Origin: Burkholderia sp. BCC0322
GTDB taxonomy: Bacteria > Pseudomonadota > Gammaproteobacteria > Burkholderiales > Burkholderiaceae
Assembly (NCBI RefSeq): GCF_902833045.1
Contig: NZ_CADFDU010000001.1
Coordinates: 124,001 to 188,000, forward strand
Length of the DNA stretch: 64,000 nucleotides
Direction of reading: 5' to 3'
The translations under genes and the position numbers were made by a program. Shown one piece after another: positions 27,003 through 34,759 of this stretch (the first letter of the stretch is position 1; each line of letters starts with the position of its first letter). The notes beneath the pieces were generated by a model. The model did not search any database. It had not been told where the DNA came from and saw only the letters and a list, made by a program, of their open reading frames with translations.

Positions 27003-28332
27003 GTTCGTCTCCATCAAGTGGGAATCGTCACGACGCCCGCGTCGCGGCTTGCGCGCGACGCGCGATCGTCCGCGCGCGAAGTGCCGGCATGGCACATGCC
27101 GGGTTTCGCGCGTTCCTATAGCGTAGGTCAAAATGCACGCGCCACCGGCGTGCGGCTTACCGTGGTCGATTCCGACGAAGAATGCGGTGCAACCGGACGT
27201 TGCGCCGCACCCGGCCGCTGGTACGCACTGACTTACACTTCCGGCGGCTCCCGCCTTACGTTCACTGGAGTTCCACCGACATGTCGATGACGATCGATCA
27301 TCAAGGCTCGCTGCACCTCAAGAGCGCGGAGCCGTGCTGAGGCCCGGCCGGCGCGCTGCCCGCCACCGCCGGTTCGACTTCATTTCCACACCGAGGTCAA
27401 TTTCTTGCCTACAGTTGCAGGACCGCGAAAGTTCGGTAACCAATGATGAAACGTTGGTTTTGCAGACACGGTAAAACGCCCATCGCCGACTAGCCGAACC
27501 TCATTCATCGGGTTAAACGCCCTGGTTGTGTCAATGAATCAGCGGGTCGGCCAGGCACGCGGGCAGAAGCGGGAAGAAGCACTGCTGTATCAGGCATTCG
27601 AAGATGGGGCACCATCGACTGCCATGCTAGCCCCGTACTGTGTTTGCGCACCCACACCGTCGTCGCGATCCGCCGAATCACAGCGCAGACTCTATGGGTC
27701 GTATTCGGAATACGCGCCCCATGCTTCGATCTTCATCCCGCGTCGACCAGATCTCACGCGGTCCAACGCTCGCCTTGCATCGTATTGCTGCGTCTCCAAA
27801 GTAAAAAAACGCGAGGCTTTCACCTAGCGGATTTCGTCTTCTATTGGTGCATCCGCGCCACGGGGAGGGACCGCGCCTACGCGTCGTCAATGATCCAGCA
27901 CATAATCAAAAAAGAATCGATAACAATTTCATTTAATTCACCCCCCACGACGCTCGAAAAATTGAGCCCCGCATCACCACAAATCCAACATTTATTGATC
28001 CGAAAAATTCACCAAAATCCAATTTGCATTCTTGCAAATCCCCCTCGATCAACCTATTCTGAATTTCAAATTAACGCCCCAGATAAAAATACACATTGAA
28101 TAATCAAACATCCAAGACCACTCTCGCTTGATCAATTTTTCCCGCCATTGTTAATGGAAACGATCGCGAGAATAAATCACCCACTCGATCAAATCTCTTA
28201 AAGGGATGATTGCCGCCACCAGGAATCATCAGTCGAGCTCGCGCAATTATGTGTCGGATTGGGGGTCAGGTTCACCACGTCGTGGTTGAGCCCATATGCG
28301 GGATCCGCACAATCACACGAAAGGAAACCAAA
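27003..28332. other. Left flank of the accessory island, without recognisable genes
   Basis: About 1.3 kb. The first 340 bases look chromosomal and include a 19-codon frame 27281-27340 (MSMTIDHQGSLHLKSAEPC) with CTGGAG upstream, which may be a leader peptide or a gene start cut by the island. From about 27380 codon character is lost; frames at 27528-28099 have no motif. Bases 27880-28210 are strikingly AT-rich for this genome, with A/T runs and small palindromes (TTGATCAA at 28128-28135, CCATT-GTT-AATGG at 28145-28157), and probably contain the avidin promoter. Confidence 0.45.
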
Positions 28333-28800
28333 ATGAAGAAAACGCTCGCGTCGCTCGCTATCCTGGGGACGCTCACATCACCCTCATGGGCCGAAACGGC
28401 TCTCTCCCCCCCAACTTGCCAGAACCCGATCGGCTCGTGGCGCAATGAGCTGGGCTCAACCATGAAAATCGGCGCCGTTTCGGGAACGGGTGCCATTCAA
28501 GGCACGTATATTTCGCCTTCCGGAACGACAGGGCAGACATTTTCGCTCTCCGGTTGGTACTATGCCGCGCCGCCTTCAAATAGCGGGCTTGATCAAGTTA
28601 CGCTGCTTACTTTTTCCGTAAACTGGAACAATAGTTCAGCCAGCTACAACAGCATTACGACGTGGTCAGGACTTTGTCGAGTGACGAACGGCACGCCGAC
28701 TATCACCGCGCTCTACTACTACGCAAACGCTTTCGCCCAATTTTCGTGGAAGCACACCAATGTAGGGCAAGATGTTTTCACACCGAGCGGCTCACAGTAA
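28333..28800 (+). CDS. Secreted avidin-family biotin-binding protein
   Basis: 155 residues. A signal peptide (MKKTLASLAILGTLTSPSWA, cleavage about 20/21) is followed by one avidin/streptavidin domain. GSWRNELGSTMKIGAVSG aligns with GKWTNDLGSNMTIGAVNS of chicken avidin, then GTYIS, FSVNWNN, ITTWSGLC and SWKHTNVGQDVFT. Biotin-site equivalents seen: Asn and Ser of NELGS, Tyr of GTY, Trp of SWK (the inter-subunit Trp110) and Asp of GQD (streptavidin Asp128). The Trp97 equivalent is Tyr. Two cysteines match avidin Cys4-Cys83. AAAGGAAA precedes the ATG. The only intact gene in a decayed phage-like segment. Burkavidin from B. pseudomallei is a known relative. Confidence 0.93.
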   Translation: MKKTLASLAILGTLTSPSWAETALSPPTCQNPIGSWRNELGSTMKIGAVSGTGAIQGTYISPSGTTGQTFSLSGWYYAAPPSNSGLDQVTLLTFSVNWNNSSASYNSITTWSGLCRVTNGTPTITALYYYANAFAQFSWKHTNVGQDVFTPSGSQ

Positions 28801-28862
28801 GGAGGCCGCATTCCCTATTCCCGAACCCAGCTCACGTGTCAGTGTCAGGACTTGAAACGAAA

Positions 28863-28896
28863 GCGCCCCGCTGCCGAAGAATCGGCGCCGGGGCGC
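28863..28896 (+). terminator. Hairpin downstream of the avidin gene
   Basis: GCGCCCCG (28863-28870) pairs with CGGGGCGC (28889-28896), with an inner GCCGA/TCGGC stem. It lies 63 bases after the avidin stop. No plus-strand T-run follows directly, so its strength is uncertain. Confidence 0.45.
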
Positions 28897-28912
28897 GGGT
28901 TGAGCCGCTCAC

Positions 28913-28946
28913 AAAAAAGCCCTGAGAACTTTCGCATTCGGGGCTT
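28913..28946 (-). terminator. Probable terminator for the minus-strand phage-like gene remnants
   Basis: Read on the minus strand, AAGCCC...GGGCTT arms (28946-28941 and 28922-28917) run into a stretch of six T (28918-28913). It lies 7 bases after the stop of the remnant ending at 28953, where a terminator for a minus-strand operon would be expected. The loop is long (18 bases). Confidence 0.55.
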
Positions 28947-28952
28947 CGGCAT

Positions 28953-29148
28953 TCATTTCGTCAGGGCGAACGCCCGCCCAACAGATCCCGACAGACAGTT
29001 GTCGTTGTTGGTCGCGGCGCTCCCGCGATTCAGTACGTCTGTCGTGCGATTGTTGCGACACGAGTGCGCGGTCGCCCACGTATCCAGTGACGCGGTAAAG
29101 GATGCGCGGAATCTACGCGATCCGCTCTTGAAATGGACTCCGTTTCAT
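28953..29148 (-). pseudogene. Frameshifted phage-like gene remnant
   Basis: ATG 29148 overlaps the TGA of the preceding remnant and begins MKRSPFQERIA, then stops at 29113. A different frame continues coding-like as SFTASLDTWATAHSCRNNRT and TTDVLNRGSAATNNDNCLSG, ending FALTK at 28953, directly before a terminator. I read this as one gene broken by a frameshift near 29100. I do not recognise the family; the overlapping-ATGA order and neighbours suggest a phage early gene. Confidence 0.5.
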
Positions 29149-29421
29149 CCCCGCAATCGCCGACACAATGCGTCGTACACCGATCCATCTACCGTATCCA
29201 ACAGCGCGAGCATGCCGTGAAAGCGCCACGACCGGTTCCGCCGATACGCGTCGAGCGATACGCCGAGCGCGTGCGCGCCGACCAGCGTCATCGACCTGCC
29301 GCTTGCCGGAACCGGAACAGTCGGGACAAATGTGCCGCCCCTTCCGATCCGAAGCCGACGGCGCAGCGATTCTCCCCCACCCGCCGCAGTCGTCGCTTAG
29401 TTCGCATTCCAGAAAGACCAA
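29145..29421 (-). pseudogene. Phage-like CxxCxGxG zinc-finger gene, frameshifted
   Basis: From a possible TTG at 29421 the frame gives CELSDDCGGWGRI and HICPDCSGSGKR, a DnaJ-type CxxCxGxG knuckle. Then, from ATG 29291 in a neighbouring frame, MTLVGAHALGVSLDAYRRNR continues to RRLRG and stops at 29145. The two halves look like one protein split by a frameshift near 29295. Such small zinc-finger proteins occur among phage regulators (antitermination-type); function here is inference. The 48-residue 3' part may still be translated on its own. Confidence 0.5.
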
Positions 29422-29428
29422 CGACCCG

Positions 29429-29662
29429 TTACGCCTTTCGAAGAACGGGATACGTTTCCGACACACACACTTTTCCGCTGCCCCCACATACATTGCACAC
29501 GTGCATTGACATCGTGACGGGACGCACGCGACGCACGACACCCGCCCCCCGGCACTCCACGCACTGGCCGTTCACCCTCTCATCCAGCAACCGGAGCGCG
29601 AACCGCTCGACGATGTCGAGGGGCGTGGTGAATTCGGCCTGAAATTCTGAAATCGAAATCGT
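29429..29662 (-). pseudogene. 5'-truncated phage-like protein with two DnaJ-type zinc knuckles
   Basis: A minus-strand frame without a canonical start reads EFQAEFTTPLDIVERFALRL, then a CVECRGAGVV knuckle and CNVCGGSGKV knuckle, ending PVLRKA at 29429. Two spaced CxxCxGxG motifs form one DnaJ-like zinc site. No ATG/GTG/TTG lies in a sensible place upstream (an ATT at 29653 or 29659 is conceivable), so the start seems lost where the integrase remnant abuts. Likely a small phage regulatory protein. Confidence 0.6.
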
Positions 29663-29723
29663 CCGGTTACAATGCCGATCGACCGGCGCGGACGGAAGGA
29701 AAGGCGCGTTACCAAGGTCCGTC

Positions 29724-30690
29724 CGAAAGCGCGGCGGCGTCTATTGCCTCGATCTTCGTACGCCAGGCGGAGAAAGAATACGCCGCTCTTGTGGGACTGC
29801 CGACCGGAAGGAAGCGGACGAGTATCACGACAAGCTGAAAGCGGAACGGTGACGCGTGCATAAGCTCGGGGAGCGGCGACGCTATGTCTGCGAGGAGGCC
29901 GTGGCGAGATACCTCAACGAGCACGCGGCGAAGCGAAATGACGTCCACTTCGTGGGCCACCCACGACACTTCGGCACGTATTTTCAGGGGCGCCGCATCG
30001 CCTCCCGAACGTCGGCCGAGATCATGGAAGCGCTTCCGGAAAAGTGTGGCCGCTGGCGTCCGGACGAGGCGGCCTCGGTAGCAACGCGAAACCGGTCTCT
30101 TGCAACGATACTCGGCATGCTCAACGCGGCCGCAAGGTCGGAGTGGATCGATCGAGCACCGATACTGACGTGCACCAAAGCGTCCAGCAACCGGATTCGC
30201 TGGATCGCGAACTCAATCGCGACTGGATGCGTGATGTTGCAGCCTTCGGGTTTGCGACCGGGCTTGGACAAGACAACATTCTCGGCCTCGAATGGTCGCA
30301 ACTCGATCTGATGACTGGTCGCGCATGGATTCATCCAGATCAGGCGAAGGCGGGTAAGTCGATCGGCGTTGCGCTGCACTGAACAGCGAGGCGATCGGAC
30401 TCATCCGCAAGCAGATCGGCAAGCATCACCGGTCTGCGTTCGTCCGAAACGGCAAGCGGATCACGTCGTGGGATCGAGAACAATGGCTCGCCGCATGTGT
30501 GCGGGCCAACGTCGAGAATTTTCGATTCCACGGTGTGCGGCACACTTGGGCTAGCTGGCGCGCTCAGCATGGCCCACCGCTCGAGCGACTGAAGGAACCG
30601 GGTGGAGGGTCGAGTGACGACATGGTTCTCCGGTATGCGCATCTCACGCCAGACCATCTGGCTCCGCATGTCGAATCGGTCACGGTTTGA
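29724..30690 (+). pseudogene. Tyrosine recombinase (phage integrase), decayed
   Basis: Translation in three successive frames rebuilds one integrase: KRGGVYCLDLRTPGGERIRR and TADRKEADEYHDKLKAER, a TGA at 29850 where Trp is expected, VHKLGERRRYVCEEAVARYL, a frame change near 30195 into DWMRDVAAFGFATGLGQDN, then a 5-base insertion near 30377 before NSEAIGLIRKQIGKH. The first catalytic Arg of ATGLRxxN is Gly, and the GGW Trp is Gly. HxxR (HGVRHTW) and Tyr (LRYAHL) remain. Clearly inactive; marks an old integration. It points away from the phage remnants, toward 30690. Confidence 0.9.
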
Positions 30691-30813
30691 TCCCAAGGTG
30701 GAACCGATTGGCATGTCACACTGGATCACCAAGCGTCATGATCGGCCGCAACGCCATAACCAACAAGGCTTCATCGTTTTGAGTATCACAATCTGTCTCG
30801 GGCTATCTGATCC

Positions 30814-31719
30814 ATGTCTCTGACGATCGATTCGAAGCAAGCCGCCGCGCTGCTGGCCGTCGCCGACACCGGCAGCTTCGAGCAGGCGGCCGTACGGCTG
30901 CACGTGACCGCATCCGCCGTCACGCAGCGGATTCGCGCGCTGGAGGCCAGCCTCGGCACGCCGCTCGTGCTGCGCACGCGGCCGTGCCGCCCGACGGTGG
31001 CCGGGCAGCGCGTGCTGCAGCACCTGCGCCGCGTCGCGCTGCTGCAGGCCGACCTGCAAAGCACGCTCGCGACCGAGCGCGAATCGCCGATCTCCGTCAC
31101 GATCGCGCTCAACTCCGACAGCCTCGGTACGTGGTTCCTGCCGGCGCTGACGTCGGTGCTCGCGGGCGAGCGCATCCTGTTCGAGTTGATCGTCGAGGAT
31201 CAGGACCACACGTTCGCGCTGCTCGAAAGCGGGATGGCGGTCGGCTGCGTGACGACCGAGCCGAAGCCGATGCGCGGCTGCCTCGCGACGCCGCTCGGCA
31301 CGATGCGCTACCGGCTGCTCGCGGCCGCCGCGTTCGCGGTGCGCTGGTTTCCGCGCGGGCTGAACCGCACGAGCGCGCGCAAGGCGCCCGTCGTCGCGTA
31401 TTCGCGGCGCGACACGCTGCAGTCGTCGTTCCTGAAGGAGAAGTTCGGGTTGCCCGAGGGCGCGTACCCGTGCCACTACGTGCCGGGCACCCATTCGCAC
31501 TTCGCGGCGGTGCGCCACGGGCTCGGCTACGCGATGGTGCCGGAGCCGCTGATCGGCAGTGCGCCGCTCGACACGCAGGGGCTCGTCGATCTCGCGCCCG
31601 CGCATCCGACCGACGTCACGCTCTACTGGCACGCGTGGACCGTGCAGTCGCCGACGATGGCGTCATTGTCCGAGCGGGTCGTCGAAGCGGCGCGCCGGCT
31701 GCTCGCGCCGCTGCCGTGA
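30814..31719 (+). CDS. argP: LysR-family regulator, ArgP/LysG-like
   Basis: 301 residues. The HTH is at about 5-60 (SKQAAALLAVADTGSFEQAA, TASAVTQRIRALE), and the sequence follows ArgP/IciA: LGTPLVLRTRPCRPTVAGQRVLQHL, NSDSLGTWFLPAL, DQDHTFALLESGMAVGCVTTE. ArgP controls arginine/lysine export through a divergent lysE/argO gene. Here the upstream neighbour is the integrase remnant and no exporter is present, so the usual partner is missing from this locus. The start is 123 bases from the integrase stop. Confidence 0.88.
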   Translation: MSLTIDSKQAAALLAVADTGSFEQAAVRLHVTASAVTQRIRALEASLGTPLVLRTRPCRPTVAGQRVLQHLRRVALLQADLQSTLATERESPISVTIALNSDSLGTWFLPALTSVLAGERILFELIVEDQDHTFALLESGMAVGCVTTEPKPMRGCLATPLGTMRYRLLAAAAFAVRWFPRGLNRTSARKAPVVAYSRRDTLQSSFLKEKFGLPEGAYPCHYVPGTHSHFAAVRHGLGYAMVPEPLIGSAPLDTQGLVDLAPAHPTDVTLYWHAWTVQSPTMASLSERVVEAARRLLAPLP

Positions 31720-31855
31720 CGCGCGTTTGAGCGGCGCGGTACACCTGACGGCAAGAATCCCCGCCGCGCCGCCTATACTTTTTCCATCGGCCTCGCGCGC
31801 GCCGCGCGGCCGATCACGCACACCCGGCCATTCCCTTTCCCGCAAGGAGAAGATC

Positions 31856-32068
31856 ATGTCTCGCCGCTACATCGATTGCCGCGAGTTTCCCAGCGCGATG
31901 CATTGCTCGGTCGCGATTTCCGCCGACTCCGACAACGAACTCCTGGAGGCCGCCGTGCAGCATGCGGTACAGGTGCACCAGCACACCGACAGCGCCGAAC
32001 TGCGCACGCAACTGCAAGCGCTGTTCCACGACGGCACACCGCCCGCCGACGCACCCCGCAAAGCGTAA
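31856..32068 (+). CDS. DUF1059 small protein
   Basis: 70 residues. RRYIDCREFPSAMHCSVAIS, then LLEAAVQHAVQVHQHTDSAEL, fits the DUF1059 pattern (Cys-x-x-Phe, conserved Cys, and HAxxxHg). These are small cytosolic proteins of unknown function in many bacteria and archaea; the two Cys and His residues suggest metal binding, but that is inference. AAGGAG lies 8-9 bases before the ATG. Confidence 0.82.
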   Translation: MSRRYIDCREFPSAMHCSVAISADSDNELLEAAVQHAVQVHQHTDSAELRTQLQALFHDGTPPADAPRKA

Positions 32069-32172
32069 TCCGCCGGCTCGCCCGATATCGACAGACGGAT
32101 TGCCGCTTCGCCGCTCCGCCTCCTGCTTTGCGCCACATCGGGCCGGCGCCCCGCCGGCCGGCGCATTCCACC

Positions 32173-33186
32173 TTACGCGCGGCGCTGCGCGAAATACGTC
32201 CCGACCGCGTCGATAAACGTATCGATATCGGCGCGCGACACGTCGCAGTGCGTGACGAAGCGCGACGCGTACAGCATCTGCGTGAGGATCCCGCGCGCCT
32301 TGAGCCACGCCTCGAGCGGCGCGCAATCGGCTTCGGGGAATTGCGCGAACACCATGTTCGTCGCGTGCGACAGCACCTTCACAGAGTCGATGCGTGCGAG
32401 GCCCTCAGCGAGATGCGCGGCATTCGCGTGATCGTCCGCGAGCCGCTCGACGTTGTGGTCGAGCGCATACAGGCAGGCCGCCGCGAGAATGCCCGACTGG
32501 CGCATCGCGCCGCCGAGCACCTTGCGCCAGCGCTGCGCACGCTCGATCAGCACACGATTGCCGACCAGCACCGAGCCGACGGGTGCACCGAGCCCTTTCG
32601 AGAAGCAGATCGACACGCTGTCGAACGGCGCGCACAGCTCGGCGATCGAACGGCCCGACGCGACGGCCGCGTTGCACACGCGCGCGCCGTCGAGGTGGAG
32701 GGACAGCCCGCGGCTGCGCGCGAACGCGGTGGCTTCCTGCACATAGCTTTCCGGCAAGACCTGGCCGCCGATCGTGTTTTCGAGCGCGAGCAGGCGCGTG
32801 CGGGCGAAGTGATTGTCGATCGGCTTGATCGCCGCGGCGATCTTCGCGAGCGGCAGCGTGCCGTCCGGCGCGTTCTCGATCGGCTGCGGCTGGATGCTGC
32901 CCAGCACGGCCGCGCCGCCGCCTTCGTACTTGTAGGTGTGCGCGAGCTGGCCGACGATGTACTCGTCGCCACGCTCGCAATGGGCCATCAGTGCGGCCAG
33001 GTTGCTCTGCGTGCCGCTCGGGAAGAACAGGCCGGCTTCCTTGCCGGCCCGCTCCGCCATCACCGCCTGCAGGCGCAGCACGGTCGGGTCGTCACCCCAT
33101 ACGTCGTCGCCGGTTTCGGCGGCAGTCATCGCGGCCAGCATTGCCTGGCTCGGACGTGTCACGGTATCGCTGCGTAAATCGATCAT
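32173..33186 (-). CDS. ltaE: Low-specificity L-threonine aldolase
   Basis: 337 residues. A PLP fold-type I enzyme that splits L-threonine/L-allo-threonine to glycine and acetaldehyde. It begins MIDLRSDTVTRPS, with GDDVWGDDPT, HLDGARVCNA (the Asp contacting PLP) and the Schiff-base Lys197 in CFSKGLGAPVGS, all standard for LtaE/GLY1. Full length. The convergent DUF1059 gene lies downstream. Confidence 0.95.
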   Translation of the reverse strand: MIDLRSDTVTRPSQAMLAAMTAAETGDDVWGDDPTVLRLQAVMAERAGKEAGLFFPSGTQSNLAALMAHCERGDEYIVGQLAHTYKYEGGGAAVLGSIQPQPIENAPDGTLPLAKIAAAIKPIDNHFARTRLLALENTIGGQVLPESYVQEATAFARSRGLSLHLDGARVCNAAVASGRSIAELCAPFDSVSICFSKGLGAPVGSVLVGNRVLIERAQRWRKVLGGAMRQSGILAAACLYALDHNVERLADDHANAAHLAEGLARIDSVKVLSHATNMVFAQFPEADCAPLEAWLKARGILTQMLYASRFVTHCDVSRADIDTFIDAVGTYFAQRRA

Positions 33187-33353
33187 CGCTGAGTCCTGGG
33201 TAAACGCGGACCGGAACCGATGCGTCCGGCCCTGCCGAAACGAGACTCAGAGTGTACGCAATTCATGCGGCGTGTGCGTACCGACGGTTGAAGCGCGCAC
33301 GGCGCACTGGGCGCACCTGCGCGCCATGCCGCACGGCACCGCCCGTACCACCG

Positions 33354-33917
33354 TCAGTAGCGCGGCGGCGGCGGCTGAACGCCCGCCGGCGGCATCGGCG
33401 GCGCCGCGCGCGGTGCGCCGCCATATCCGCCACCGCCATACCCACCACCGCCACCACCGCCGCCACCGCCGCTCATCCCGCCCGGCACCGGCACACGGTT
33501 GCCGGTCGCGTACATGCATTGCAGATAGCCGTAGTCGTAGCGGCGCTGAATGTCGTAGGCCGAGCCTTGCGCCGCACCGGCGCCGACCACGCTGCCCGCG
33601 AGCAGCCCCGCGCCTGCGCCGACGGCCGCCCCCGTGCCGCCGTTGAACGCCGCGCCTGCTGCCGCACCCAGTGCCGTGCCGACGGCCGCGCTGCCGACCG
33701 CGCTCGCGGTCGACGCCTGGCCCGCGCTCACGCCGCCCGATTGCTGGAACGCATATTGACGGCAGTTCGCATCGTCGGCGCGGAACTGGTCGAACGACTT
33801 GCCGGTGCCGGGCAACGCCATCACGCTCGGCCCGGTCGGGATGTACGCACACGCGCCGAGCAGGCCGGCCAGCGCCAGCGCGGCCGGCACGCGCAAAGGT
33901 CGAAATACGGATTTCAT
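33354..33917 (-). CDS. Glycine-zipper lipoprotein
   Basis: 187 residues. The signal peptide ends in lipobox LGAC (Cys about 23). The mature part has FDQFRADDANCRQYA, a glycine-zipper hairpin (AAVGTALGAAAGAAFNGGTG, AAVGAGAGLLAG), YDIQRRYDYGYLQCMYATGN, and a Gly-rich then Pro-rich tail. This matches the YMGG-like Gly-zipper family of outer-membrane lipoproteins in Burkholderia. The next envelope gene upstream (33931) is 13 bases away on the same strand, so they form a pair. Confidence 0.85.
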   Translation of the reverse strand: MKSVFRPLRVPAALALAGLLGACAYIPTGPSVMALPGTGKSFDQFRADDANCRQYAFQQSGGVSAGQASTASAVGSAAVGTALGAAAGAAFNGGTGAAVGAGAGLLAGSVVGAGAAQGSAYDIQRRYDYGYLQCMYATGNRVPVPGGMSGGGGGGGGGGYGGGGYGGAPRAAPPMPPAGVQPPPPRY

Positions 33918-33930
33918 CGTCGCGTCTCCG

Positions 33931-34257
33931 TCACTGCGGCCGCGCCGGCACCGATCGCCAGCCCGACTTGCAGGTCTTCACATATGGGTAGTAATGCTTC
34001 GACGCGTCGCAGTAGTACCAGACGTTCGCGTCGCCATCGTCCTGCGGCTGCCCCTTCTCGACGTACTCGGGCGGCGGCCCCGGATCGACGGGCACCGCGA
34101 CGACGGGCGGCGGGTAGTAGTAAGGCGCAGGGACGACGGGGTAGTAATACGGATAGCCGGGGCCGATATAGACTCCGACCCGGGCGGCATGCGCCGCGCC
34201 GCCCGTCGCGATCGCCACTGCGGCCACCGCGCCCAGTGCGAGCTTCAATCCATTCAC
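33931..34257 (-). CDS. Secreted Tyr/Pro-rich protein
   Basis: 108 residues. The signal peptide MNGLKLALGAVAAVAIATGG is cleaved near AHA-AR; then come GVYIGPGYPYYYPVVPAPYY and a Pro-rich linker, and a conserved-looking end, WYYCDASKHYYPYVKTCKSGW, with two Cys. The same C-terminal WYxCxxxxxYYPYVxxC arrangement occurs in many Burkholderia periplasmic proteins of unknown role. First gene of a pair with the lipoprotein at 33354. Confidence 0.78.
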   Translation of the reverse strand: MNGLKLALGAVAAVAIATGGAAHAARVGVYIGPGYPYYYPVVPAPYYYPPPVVAVPVDPGPPPEYVEKGQPQDDGDANVWYYCDASKHYYPYVKTCKSGWRSVPARPQ

Positions 34258-34759
34258 GTCACGTTCTCCGGCTGGCGGTTCGTCGATGCGAACCCGACAT
34301 ACCGAACGCTACGCCGCGCGCGATCCGCCATCCATTACGGGCGCACGCGCCAATGTTGCGCGGCGTTACCAATGTGACAGACCCCATCGGCCACGGCCCG
34401 CCGGCGCGGCCGGGCGCGTTACGCGATAACGCATTGCAACGGTTCGGCCGCGCACCGGCGCCGCATGGGGCAATGTCACGCGGCGTTTGCATCCGCACCA
34501 AACCGTTCCGATGACGCGACGCGCCATATTGACGCACGTGCGTCAGACCGCCACGCCGCGACCGCGCGCGCCGCAAGCGGCCTTCTTGATACGAATCAAT
34601 GATTTATCCCGAAATTGCGCACGGCGGGCTGGACATCTGCGACGAGTTGGCGCATTTCGCGGCGCAACATCGCGGCCCATACTCCAGCCAACCCCGACGC
34701 CCGTGCGCCGGGGTCCGCCGGCACCCGCCGGCGGGTATCGTCAGCCTCGGTCAACTGGT
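34258..34759. other. Divergent promoter region between envelope genes and cydAB
   Basis: About 500 bases with no gene. It holds the FNR/ANR-type box at 34586-34599 and a short inverted repeat GCGTTA-TAACGC at 34416-34432. The ATG of cydA at 34760 has only a weak ribosome-binding site. Confidence 0.6.
34586..34599 (+). promoter_or_regulatory. FNR/ANR-type binding site upstream of cydAB
   Basis: TTGAT-ACGA-ATCAA is a perfect match to the FNR/ANR/DNR consensus TTGAT-N4-ATCAA. It lies 160 bases before the cydA ATG. This fits induction of the high-affinity oxidase under low oxygen. Confidence 0.8.

Noticed and set aside
27528-28099. Two plus-strand frames of 99 and 151 codons left of the avidin gene
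   Set aside because: They overlap each other, have no ribosome-binding site or motif, and run into the AT-rich tract.
29709-29969. A minus-strand 86-codon frame over the integrase
   Set aside because: The plus strand rebuilds a convincing integrase in this interval, so this is its shadow.
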